Shown here: positions 25,789 to 32,907 of the stretch, piece by piece
Layout: each line of letters opens with the position of its first letter
Numbering within the stretch: position 1 is the first letter of the stretch
NCBI RefSeq assembly: GCF_000428845.1
Contig: NZ_AUAS01000003.1
Coordinates: 62,001 to 126,000 of the forward strand
Length of the DNA stretch: 64,000 nucleotides
Source of the DNA: Dyadobacter alkalitolerans DSM 23607
GTDB lineage: Bacteria > Bacteroidota > Bacteroidia > Cytophagales > Spirosomataceae
Direction: 5' to 3'
Notes under the pieces: model-generated
Told to the model about the DNA's origin: nothing
Seen by the model: the letters and a program-made list of their open reading frames with translations, nothing else
Databases searched by the model: none
Made by a program: the position numbers and the translations under genes

Positions 25789-25880
25789 CAAAGTAACTTA
25801 AAGGATATTTATGCATAACTTGTCTTACGACACGGATCTATCTTGTTCTACAACATAGATTCGTCTTGTCGTGCGACAAG
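25789..25880. promoter_or_regulatory. Divergent promoter with three 23-bp-phased palindromic operators
   Basis: Three copies of TTGTYNTRCRACA begin at 25820 (TTGTCTTACGACA), 25843 (TTGTTCTACAACA) and 25866 (TTGTCGTGCGACA), exactly 23 bp apart. The third extends to the perfect palindrome CTTGTCGTGCGACAAG (25865-25880). A box CAAAGTAACTT lies at 25789-25799, 31 bp before the first site; on the minus strand it contains TACTTTG, close to the Bacteroidota -7 element TAnnTTTG. The same box, spacing and sites occur at 53059-53125. The sites are candidate targets of the adjacent Crp-family regulator. Confidence 0.75.
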
Positions 25881-25936
25881 ATTTTAATACCATTTTGGAA
25901 ACAGCGACTAAAAAGCGTAAGCCTAACTTTTGATTT

Positions 25937-26584
25937 ATGAAACTCGCAGATGACACCAAGCCATTGCAACGGATACTAAATGCTCCCAGTTTTATTCTAT
26001 CCGATCAGGTAAAGGAGCGTTTTCAGGAAAGTATGAAACGGTTCATGATTCCAAAAGGAAGAGTCCTGGTAGATGTAGGACAGGTTAGTAAATGCCTTTA
26101 TTTCATTGAAAAAGGAGCGATGCGGACCTACTATTTAAGAGGTTCGGAAGACATTACTTCACTTCTTGTTTCGGATGGAGATATTGTATGCATTGCGGAG
26201 AGCTTCCTCATGCAAAAAGAATCGAATGATGTATTGGAGACACTGGAAGACACTACCGGGATCTCTATTTCCTATGAAGCATACCGCAAACTAATTATGG
26301 AGGATGTTTATATGGCTGGTCTGGCCGTGCAATTGCTAGAACAACATCTGATCAACTTCACCGACCGTGTTAAAGTATTCAAATATCTCTCTGTGGAGCA
26401 AAGAATAGCACATTACATCAGCCAGCCGTCATCCTTATTTAGGCGAATTCCGGACCACTATATTGCGACCTACCTTGGGACAACCGCAGCCACTTTTAGC
26501 AGATGTTTGAAGACAATTAATATGGATAAGAATCTGGTTGGCCGCGCATCAAGTTTTGGTGTTCTGCTTGCCACATTTGGGTAG
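25937..26584 (+). CDS. Crp/Fnr-family transcriptional regulator (island copy)
   Basis: A 215-residue regulator. Residues ~20-120 form a cyclic-nucleotide-binding-type beta-roll (PKGRVLVDVGQVSKCLYFIE, then GAMRTYYLRGSEDITSLLV). The C-terminal RRIPDHYIATYLGTTAATFS is the short helix-turn-helix of Bacteroidota Crp-like proteins. About three quarters of residues match the regulator at 53134-53736, but this copy has ~15 extra C-terminal residues (VGRASSFGVLLATFG). The ligand is unknown; the Arg/Ser phosphate-binding cassette of true cAMP receptors is not evident. It lies inside the island and is divergent from the four-gene envelope unit. Confidence 0.88.
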   Translation: MKLADDTKPLQRILNAPSFILSDQVKERFQESMKRFMIPKGRVLVDVGQVSKCLYFIEKGAMRTYYLRGSEDITSLLVSDGDIVCIAESFLMQKESNDVLETLEDTTGISISYEAYRKLIMEDVYMAGLAVQLLEQHLINFTDRVKVFKYLSVEQRIAHYISQPSSLFRRIPDHYIATYLGTTAATFSRCLKTINMDKNLVGRASSFGVLLATFG

Positions 26585-26639
26585 CCGCGCAGTTTTTAAT
26601 TTACAGTTTGATCATTATTTTTGTATTAATAAATCGCAG

Positions 26640-26755
26640 TTACCACTACCAAAAACCACAGGCATTTTCCAAACTTTGAACACCAAAAACCACCCGAAAA
26701 CGCTCTCAAAAACCAGCGAAAATCACCCAAAAACAAGTCAATTTTCGCTAAAAGA
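26640..26755. other. C/A-rich, G-poor tract near island right end
   Basis: On the + strand this stretch is strongly biased to A and C, with recurring words such as CCAAAAACCAC, TCAAAAACCAG and CCCAAAAACAAG spaced roughly 20-25 bp apart. It follows the regulator gene and precedes the right end. No coding frame is convincing. Repeated accessory binding sites for the integrase or a host factor are one possibility. Confidence 0.45.
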
Positions 26756-26799
26756 ATTATACATAACAAATATACTGTTGTACTATATGTATAAAAAAT

Positions 26800-26818
26800 A
26801 GTGAGTCTTTCGTGTAGT
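26800..26818 (+). repeat. 19-bp copy of left-end sequence near attR
   Basis: AGTGAGTCTTTCGTGTAGT here is identical to 15828-15846, in the same orientation. The left copy lies 105 bp from the end of attL and this one 53 bp before attR. Such short repeats near both ends fit arm-type integrase sites. Confidence 0.7.
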
Positions 26819-26870
26819 ATACCTCAAATAAGAGAGACAAAACCTTGATTACAAGCCGATTAAAGGCAAA

Positions 26871-26891
26871 GTTCGAGACCCGTCTCCCTCC
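26871..26891 (+). other. attR: right-hand 21-bp tRNA-His repeat
   Basis: Exact copy of the 3' end of tRNA-His (15703-15723). Upstream bases (CAAA) do not continue the tRNA, so this is an attachment-site duplicate, not a second gene. It sets the right end of the island, 105 bp before the next core gene. Confidence 0.9.
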
Positions 26892-26996
26892 AAGTTGTTG
26901 GCAGCCCTTCTTTTCCAGGACATTTCATAAGCCTTTCTAGAAACCTGCATTTAGTATATTTACATTCTCTCCTATCCAAATGCAGATAACATTCCC

Positions 26997-27539
26997 ATGC
27001 CCATTCATGTAGCTATTACCCGTAAAGTACTTCCTGGAAAAGAGGATGAGTTTAAAGAAGCTTTGCGGCATTTTTTGGGGGATTCATTTTTGCATGGAGG
27101 GGTTCATGGTGCGGCAATGATGACGGCTTTGCCAGGCAACGAGAGTCGGGAAATTGGCATATTAAGAACGTTCGCCAACCAGGCAGAGCGTGACGCTTTT
27201 TATAATTCAAAGCTTTTCAAAGACTGGGAAGCCTATGCATCCTCGCTGACGGAAGAGCCGGTTTATCGGGAGCTTACCGGTCTCGAAGCATGGTTCCGCT
27301 CACCGGTTCCGCCTCCAAGATGGAAAATGGCAGCGGCAACGCTTTGCGGTGTATACCCTACGAGCCTGTTTCTGACTTATGCTCTGGGTCCGTTTATCCA
27401 GGAGCTTCATCCCGCATTAAAGACATTGATTGTAGCGGGATGTATGGTGGGGCTGCTTACCTGGGTTGTGATGCCTCAGGTTACAATGGTTTTGAAACCG
27501 TGGTTACAAAGCTCAGACAAACAAAATGCCCAAAAGTAG
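26997..27539 (+). CDS. ABM-domain (antibiotic biosynthesis monooxygenase-like) membrane protein
   Basis: A 180-residue protein. Residues 1-~100 form an antibiotic-biosynthesis-monooxygenase-type ferredoxin-like domain (VAITRKVLPGKEDEFKEALR; REIGILRTFANQAERDAFYN; FKDWEAYA). Residues ~108-175 hold two hydrophobic helices (MAAATLCGVYPTSLFLTYAL and a later LIVAGCMVGLLTWVV), the layout of ABM proteins fused to a membrane tail. Such proteins may act on quinones or other small aromatic compounds at the membrane; the substrate is unknown. It is the first gene outside the island. Confidence 0.8.
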   Translation: MPIHVAITRKVLPGKEDEFKEALRHFLGDSFLHGGVHGAAMMTALPGNESREIGILRTFANQAERDAFYNSKLFKDWEAYASSLTEEPVYRELTGLEAWFRSPVPPPRWKMAAATLCGVYPTSLFLTYALGPFIQELHPALKTLIVAGCMVGLLTWVVMPQVTMVLKPWLQSSDKQNAQK

Positions 27540-27573
27540 AAGAAAAGGACTGCCACCAACAGTCCTCCAATCG

Positions 27574-27879
27574 CTAACCCTTCGCCCCCATCCGCTCAAA
27601 TCCCTCCCAAAGCACTTTCACATCAAAAAGTGCCGACTTCTCTGCCCTATCAAACGGAACATCTGAATGATAAAGCGCCAGATCATGCACCATTCTCAAA
27701 GAACGAGCCAGCTCCTTACAGCCCTGACCTTCCACGAGATACCAAAATTCAGCTTGCGATTGCGTCAGCGAAGCGCTGGCATTTGATGCGTGACGGGCAT
27801 CGGCCGCGGGGTTATTATCAGCCGCACCGCCTACCCCCGATCGTAATACTACTTCGCCAGCTGCAGATCCGCAATGCTC
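27574..27879 (-). pseudogene. Unlisted minus-strand frame, possible gene remnant
   Basis: A frame of about 100 codons ends at 27574 (stop on minus) and reads LTQSQAEFWYLVEGQG, CKELARSLRMVHDLAL, YHSDVPFDRAEKSALF and DVKVLWEGFERMGAKG. The composition looks like a real helical protein, not a shadow. There is no convincing start: the only in-frame ATG (Met of RMVHD) lies late, a GTG (LVEGQ) slightly earlier, and the 5' part overlaps the end of the ABC-F gene. It may be the tail of a decayed gene or a small protein with an unusual start. Confidence 0.35.
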
Positions 27880-29486
27880 TTAATCCGATTCCGTTCCAAA
27901 AACGCATCAATCGTCTCGAAATGTTCGATAACGCGTTTGTCTTTGAATTCAAAAACCTTTTGAGATAAGCCTTGTAAAAAGTCCCGGTCGTGGGAAACGA
28001 GCACCAATGTGCCGTCAAAGTTCCTGAGCGCTTCTTTTAAAACATCCTTTGATTTCAAATCCAGGTGGTTCGTAGGCTCATCCAGGATCAATAAGTTGAC
28101 AGGCTCCAAAAGCAGCTTCACCATCGCAAGCCGCGTTTTTTCTCCACCAGATAATACGCTTACTTTTTTATCAATGTCCTCACCCTGAAACATAAACGCA
28201 CCCAAAATGTTCTTGATCTGCGTTCTTACATCACCTTCTGCAACTTCGTCCACGGTTTGGAAAATAGTCAGGCTCGGATCCAGTAGCGAGGCCTGGTTTT
28301 GGGCAAAATAGCCGACTTTGACATTATGCCCCAGCTGGCAAGTTCCTTCCACATCGAGTTGCCCCATGATGGCTTTGATCATCGTCGATTTCCCTTCTCC
28401 GTTCCGGCCTACAAACGAGACTTTTTCGCCTCTGGAAATGGTCATGCTGGCATTTTTGAACACCACCTGGTCACCGTAGGATTTGGAAACGTCTTTCACC
28501 GTCACCGGGTAATCTCCCGAGCGGGGCGAAGGCGGGAAACGAAGTTTTAGGGCTGAATTGTCGATTTCGTCAATTTCGATGATTTCCAGTTTTTCCAGCA
28601 TGCGCTCGCGGGAAGAAACCTGGTTGGTTTTGGAATACGTCCCTCGGAAGCGCTCGATGAATTGCATGTTGTCTGCAATCATTTTCTGCTGTTCCTGATA
28701 TGCCTTGATCTGGTGCGAGCGGCGCTCTTCGCGCAGCACCAGATAATGTGAATAATTGGCTTTATAATCAAAAATCCGTCCCATTGTCACTTCAATGGTG
28801 CGGTTGGTAATGTTGTCGATGAAGGCGCGGTCGTGGGAAATCACCATGACTGCATTGGCCTTATTGACCAAAAAATCTTCCAGCCAGATCACCGATTCAA
28901 TGTCAATGTGGTTGGTAGGCTCATCGAGCAAAATAAGGTCAGGCTTTTGCAAAAGGATTTTGGCCAGCTCTATGCGCATACGCCAGCCGCCGCTGAATTC
29001 CTTGGTCTGCCGATGAAAATCTTCGGGTCGGAATCCCAGTCCTTTCAATGCTTTTTCTACTTCGGCGTCGTAATTGACTTCTTCGAGCTGGTAATATTTT
29101 TCACCAATTTCAGTCACCTGCTCGATGATGGCCATATATTCATCGCTCTCGTAATCCGTGCGGGTTTCGAGGGCGTGGTTCAGCTTTTCCATTTCGGCGC
29201 GCATTTCAAAAACCTGCTTGAATGCTTTGGCCGCTTCCTCGAACACGGTGCAGTTGTCTTCCGTGAGCAAATGTTGCGGCAAATAAGCGATCACCGCATC
29301 CTTTGGCGCACGCACATGGCCGCGATTGGCTTTTTGCTCACCAGCGATGATCTTCATCATGGTGGACTTTCCGGCCCCGTTTTTACCCATCAGGGCAATT
29401 TTGTCGGTTGGGTTAATCACGAAGGAAACTTCGCTAAAAAGGACAGAACCGCTAAATTCAACGGCCAAATTCTCAACTGTAATCAT
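27849..29486 (-). CDS. ABC-F family ATPase
   Basis: A 545-residue soluble protein with two ABC domains and no membrane segments. Domain 1: Walker A GKNGAGKST, signature FSGGWRMRIELAK, Walker B LILLDEPTNHIDIES. Domain 2: GRNGEGKST, LSGGEKTRLAMVK, LLILDEPTNHLDLKS. The linker (~250-320, RSHQIKAYQEQQKMIADNMQ) is the charged interdomain helix pair of ABC-F translation factors, which act at the ribosomal E site. The overall form is close to YbiT/Uup-type housekeeping members; a resistance role is not implied. Confidence 0.93.
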   Translation of the reverse strand: MITVENLAVEFSGSVLFSEVSFVINPTDKIALMGKNGAGKSTMMKIIAGEQKANRGHVRAPKDAVIAYLPQHLLTEDNCTVFEEAAKAFKQVFEMRAEMEKLNHALETRTDYESDEYMAIIEQVTEIGEKYYQLEEVNYDAEVEKALKGLGFRPEDFHRQTKEFSGGWRMRIELAKILLQKPDLILLDEPTNHIDIESVIWLEDFLVNKANAVMVISHDRAFIDNITNRTIEVTMGRIFDYKANYSHYLVLREERRSHQIKAYQEQQKMIADNMQFIERFRGTYSKTNQVSSRERMLEKLEIIEIDEIDNSALKLRFPPSPRSGDYPVTVKDVSKSYGDQVVFKNASMTISRGEKVSFVGRNGEGKSTMIKAIMGQLDVEGTCQLGHNVKVGYFAQNQASLLDPSLTIFQTVDEVAEGDVRTQIKNILGAFMFQGEDIDKKVSVLSGGEKTRLAMVKLLLEPVNLLILDEPTNHLDLKSKDVLKEALRNFDGTLVLVSHDRDFLQGLSQKVFEFKDKRVIEHFETIDAFLERNRIKSIADLQLAK

Positions 29487-29629
29487 CGTCTCATTTTTTG
29501 AAGCCGCAAAGGTACGAGGATAGCATTATTGACCAATAACATTGAATTAATTGTTCGGGCCGGACGTTTTTAAGTTGACACATTATTGCTAATTCAGCTG
29601 ATTTAAATACACAAAACCAACTCAAAATT

Positions 29630-29878
29630 ATGGACGTTCGCACAACATTATCGGTAAATGAAAGCTTTATGACAATGCTGACCGATATCAAAAACCGCGG
29701 GGCAAAAGCAGAAATGATCCTGGACATTAATGGCCTGGAACGCGCTCAGGGAGTCATTCAGGAAATTCACGCCGACGATCCAAACCCTTACATTGAACTA
29801 ACAGACGGGACCAAAATCGTAGAAAAGACAATCGCCGCCCTCAACGGCATTTTCCGGCCGGAATATTCGGGCTGTTAG
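29630..29878 (+). CDS. Small hypothetical protein
   Basis: An 82-residue protein without signal or membrane segments. TLSVNESFMTMLTDIKNRGA suggests a helix, and the rest (AEMILDINGLERAQGVIQEI; PYIELTDGTKIVEKTIAALN) alternates strands and helix, compatible with a small beta-sheet domain. The final GIFRPEYSGC looks like a conserved tail of a Cytophagales family that I cannot name. The frame has normal codon use for this genome and a 143-bp gap to the divergent ABC-F gene. Confidence 0.6.
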   Translation: MDVRTTLSVNESFMTMLTDIKNRGAKAEMILDINGLERAQGVIQEIHADDPNPYIELTDGTKIVEKTIAALNGIFRPEYSGC

Positions 29879-30148
29879 TAGCTGGGATGGTGCTTTTGCT
29901 TGGTGATGATATTGATTTTCCTATCCTGCAAAAAGAAGTCTGAGCCAGAACCAGGGCCTAATATTGTGGAAAATGAAAGGGGTCTTGCCGGATAAGCAAG
30001 GCTTCGTATGTATAAAGTGTTGAAAACTCAGCATGTCATCACCATGCCAAATGTAATTTTTGCTGTGAAAATTTATAAATTATACCGAACATTGTAACAT
30101 GTCACCGCACGTTATATAGTAACTACTCCTGTTTTCAATGTGTCAATT

Positions 30149-30835
30149 ATGAAAAACGCAACGATTTTTCGTTTGCTGATTACAGCGCTCATCTTCATTT
30201 CCGCCGCCAAGTCGCAGGCTCAGTATAGTGTTGGCATCCGAGGAGGTGTCAATTTTGCTGATTTTCAGCCTGGGACCATTTTCGAGTATGACACGAGAAT
30301 TGGTGCGAACGTCGCATTGCTTTTTAACAAACCCATAAATCCCATCCTAAGCATTCAGGTTGAGCCGGGTTTTTCGCAGCGTGGTGCACAATATGAAACT
30401 TCCGGGGAAGGCCCTTTGAACGGGTCCATCCTGAGCAGTAAAGAAACGGGCAGATTTCTTTCCAACTTCATTGAACTTCCAATTTTATTGCAATGGAAAC
30501 CGCGGATTGCAATATTGGAAGGCATTGTTTCCCTTGGGCCGGAACTTCGTTACCGCGTTGGCAAAATGAAGTTGAAGTACACTTCCAAAATAACATACGA
30601 TGGTGAGGTGACCAAGGATGAGTCAGGCAAGGTCAATATGGAGGGCGGTTTTGGGGAAAGAACATTCGACTACGGCCTCGCAGGAGGAGCAGGCATTGCT
30701 TACCCTGCAAGATCCTTCAAGATTTTCGCGGAAGCACGCTATCACCTCGGACTCCGGCCATTGGTCGAGGAGCTGAAAATGCACAACCGCGGCGCATCAA
30801 TTCACCTGGGCGTGCTTGTTCCAATGGGAAACTAA
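30149..30835 (+). CDS. Porin-family outer-membrane beta-barrel protein
   Basis: A 228-residue protein of the OMP_b-brl_2/PorT-like family. The start is the ATG at 30149 rather than the in-frame GTG at 30140. A signal peptide ends at SQAQ; YSVGIRGGVNFADF opens the barrel. Further strands are ILSIQVEPGFSQRGAQYE, LPILLQWKP, and FAEARYHLGLRPL. The response regulator gene starts 6 bp after its stop, so this barrel is probably part of the same operon as the LytTR/LytS pair. Confidence 0.8.
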   Translation: MKNATIFRLLITALIFISAAKSQAQYSVGIRGGVNFADFQPGTIFEYDTRIGANVALLFNKPINPILSIQVEPGFSQRGAQYETSGEGPLNGSILSSKETGRFLSNFIELPILLQWKPRIAILEGIVSLGPELRYRVGKMKLKYTSKITYDGEVTKDESGKVNMEGGFGERTFDYGLAGGAGIAYPARSFKIFAEARYHLGLRPLVEELKMHNRGASIHLGVLVPMGN

Positions 30836-30841
30836 AAATCA

Positions 30842-31600
30842 ATGAGCGATATAACTACAAGGAAAATAAAATGTCTGATTATTGACGATGAGGAACCAGC
30901 GCATGAGGTGCTCAAATTTCTGATCGCAAAAGTGCCGTGGCTGGCCTTTGAGGGCAGTTGTTATAATGGCATTGAAGCGATCGAGGTTGTCCCGGCCCGA
31001 AAGCCCGACATTATATTCCTCGACGTAAATATGCCTGAGCTTTCAGGCCTCGATCTGCTGAACATCATCCAGTCGCCCGAGCTGCACGTGATCATGACCA
31101 CCGCTTATCCCGAATACGCGGTCGACGGATTTACATTTGACGTGACCGCTTTCCTGCTGAAACCCATCGGATTCGATCGGTTTTTAAAAGCCGTCACCAA
31201 GGTGAGAAAGTTGGTCACCGGCGGCCAGACTCCTGAGCCAACGGCCACTTGGCCCGAAACGAAACCAGAAACTCCTGCCAATGACGAATATGTCTGGATC
31301 CGGGCTGATCGTAAAATGTACTGTGTTTGGTTTAAAGATATTTTCTTGATCGAGGGCTTAAAGGACTATATTAAAGTGCATTATACCGGCGGTGTGCTCG
31401 TCACACTAATGTCGATGTCGGCGATGATGGAAAAGCTGCCGTTCCCACCATTTGTGCGCACGCACCGCTCCTACATTGTCAACCGGAACGCAATCCGCAT
31501 GATCGAGGGCAACACGATCACGCTGCAAAATAGTAAGGAAGTCGCCATTGCCGTCTCGCCTACCCGCGATGAGATATTCAGACAGCTGACAGCGAAATAG
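30842..31600 (+). CDS. LytTR-family response regulator
   Basis: A 252-residue regulator. Residues ~8-120 are a receiver domain: acidic pocket IDDEEP, phospho-Asp in IIFLDVNMPELSG, Thr/Ser MTTAYPEYAVD, Lys in LLKPIGFDRF. Residues ~148-250 are a LytTR DNA-binding domain (MYCVWFKDIFLIEGLKDYIK; FVRTHRSYIVNRNAI). It lies 3 bp before a LytS-type kinase gene, and both follow a porin gene. The TonB-dependent receptor downstream could be a target. Confidence 0.93.
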   Translation: MSDITTRKIKCLIIDDEEPAHEVLKFLIAKVPWLAFEGSCYNGIEAIEVVPARKPDIIFLDVNMPELSGLDLLNIIQSPELHVIMTTAYPEYAVDGFTFDVTAFLLKPIGFDRFLKAVTKVRKLVTGGQTPEPTATWPETKPETPANDEYVWIRADRKMYCVWFKDIFLIEGLKDYIKVHYTGGVLVTLMSMSAMMEKLPFPPFVRTHRSYIVNRNAIRMIEGNTITLQNSKEVAIAVSPTRDEIFRQLTAK

Positions 31601-31603
31601 GGC

Positions 31604-32755
31604 ATGGGAAACAGCATCAGGACTGAACATCCGTTTTTCGAATCTCTCATTTTCCCACCAACGCCCGCCGTACGGATCGCTCATCACGTCTGTTTTTGGA
31701 TAGGCTTCGTTGTGCTGCATTTTGCCTATTCACTCCCTACCCTTTCCAACGTCGTCGCCGATCCGCGCTTCACGCTGGTGGGTGTGATTTATTTTTTAAA
31801 GTTTATCCCAAACTACTATTTCTGTGTAGCACTATACAACTTTCTTAGCAGGTATTTAAAGGGATTTTTGCTGGGATTGGCTGTTTTTTTCGGCACCATT
31901 CTATCTCTGCATATTTTCAACACGCTGATTTTCATGTTTGTTGATATGGCTTATCGCCTGGAAACGATGCCGGAACGCTTTCGCATCATTGGGGAATTGC
32001 ATTTAAAACTGCTTCGGCTCGAAGATCCCCTGACCTGGACCGTACTTGCCTACGATCTTTCAGAACTAGAATTGTTACTGTTCACAGCGTCGGTTAAAGT
32101 TGGGCTATATGCTGCCCGGCAAACCATTCTGCGGCAAAAACTGCAAACCGAAGCATTGAGCATGGAGCTTAAAGTTTTGAAGACACAGATCAATCCGCAT
32201 TTTGTATTTAATGTGCTGAATGCCGCTTATGCCAAGATCCTGCCCATTTCGGAAGAGGCTGCCGAGTATTTACAAAAATCGTCGGAAATCATTCGTTTCG
32301 CTTTGTATGAAGCCAATGAAGAATTTATCAAGCTGGAAAAAGAAATGGCCTATCTGAATCAATATGTGCAACTGGAATCGATCCGGAATACGCACCGCTG
32401 CAAAGTAAGCCTGGTTCAGGAAGGAAGAATCTTGGAATCGCACGAAATCCCGACGTTATTGCTGATCACCCTCGTAGAAAACGCATTCAAGCACGGTGTG
32501 CACGCTTCACGGCATCCTTCTTTTGTTGATATAAAAATATTTATCCATCCCGATACGCTGGAATGCAACATTATCAACAGTGTTCCCGAAAGATCTGCCG
32601 AAGCGCAACCAGCACCTGAACAAGCCACTGGCCTGGGCCTCGCCAACCTGAAAAAACGACTGGAAATCTACTATCCCGATCGCTACCATTTTGAGACGAT
32701 TTCAAAGGATCAAACATTCAAAGTAACCCTCTCAATGCCGCTTTCAGCCGCCTAG
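31604..32755 (+). CDS. LytS-type sensor histidine kinase
   Basis: A 383-residue membrane kinase of the His_kinase (PF06580) family. Four hydrophobic segments fill residues ~25-175 (such as VCFWIGFVVLHFAYSL and LLGLAVFFGTILSLHIF) with no extracellular ligand domain. The phospho-accepting His lies in QINPHFVFNVLNAAYA; the ATPase domain contains LLITLVENAFKHGV (N box) and TGLGLANLKKRLEIYY (G box). It forms a pair with the preceding LytTR regulator. Confidence 0.93.
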   Translation: MGNSIRTEHPFFESLIFPPTPAVRIAHHVCFWIGFVVLHFAYSLPTLSNVVADPRFTLVGVIYFLKFIPNYYFCVALYNFLSRYLKGFLLGLAVFFGTILSLHIFNTLIFMFVDMAYRLETMPERFRIIGELHLKLLRLEDPLTWTVLAYDLSELELLLFTASVKVGLYAARQTILRQKLQTEALSMELKVLKTQINPHFVFNVLNAAYAKILPISEEAAEYLQKSSEIIRFALYEANEEFIKLEKEMAYLNQYVQLESIRNTHRCKVSLVQEGRILESHEIPTLLLITLVENAFKHGVHASRHPSFVDIKIFIHPDTLECNIINSVPERSAEAQPAPEQATGLGLANLKKRLEIYYPDRYHFETISKDQTFKVTLSMPLSAA

Positions 32756-32907
32756 CGGATCGATGAAACTGCCTCTGAAATCGACGAAATGTCGGCACCT
32801 TATTTCGTCTAGTTTTTAACAGACTTGATCTAAGAAGATTTTAAATCCGCTGCATTCCGGATTGATTTGTACAATCTAAAAACCAGTACAATTCAATCCT
32901 CAGCTCC

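Larger units (their letters stand above)
15724..26891. mobile_element. Genomic island integrated in tRNA-His (11.2 kb)
   Basis: The island runs between the 21-bp direct repeats at 15703-15723 and 26871-26891. Next to the left end are the integrase gene and strong inverted repeats; a 19-bp sequence near the left end (15828-15846) recurs near the right end (26800-26818). Cargo is a broken SIR2-type gene, HipBST, IS3 and FGE-like relics, an NTF2-like protein, and a Crp-regulated five-gene envelope module. No conjugation or replication genes are seen, so it is an integrative island rather than a self-transmissible element. Much of it looks more A+T-rich than the flanks. Confidence 0.88.

Noticed and set aside
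26592..26801. An 87-residue protein
   Set aside because: The frame lies over a low-complexity C/A-rich tract, starts inside the preceding gene and has no recognisable protein character.
26871..26891. Second tRNA-His gene
   Set aside because: Only the last 21 bp of the tRNA are present; no D arm or anticodon arm precedes them, so it is an att duplicate.
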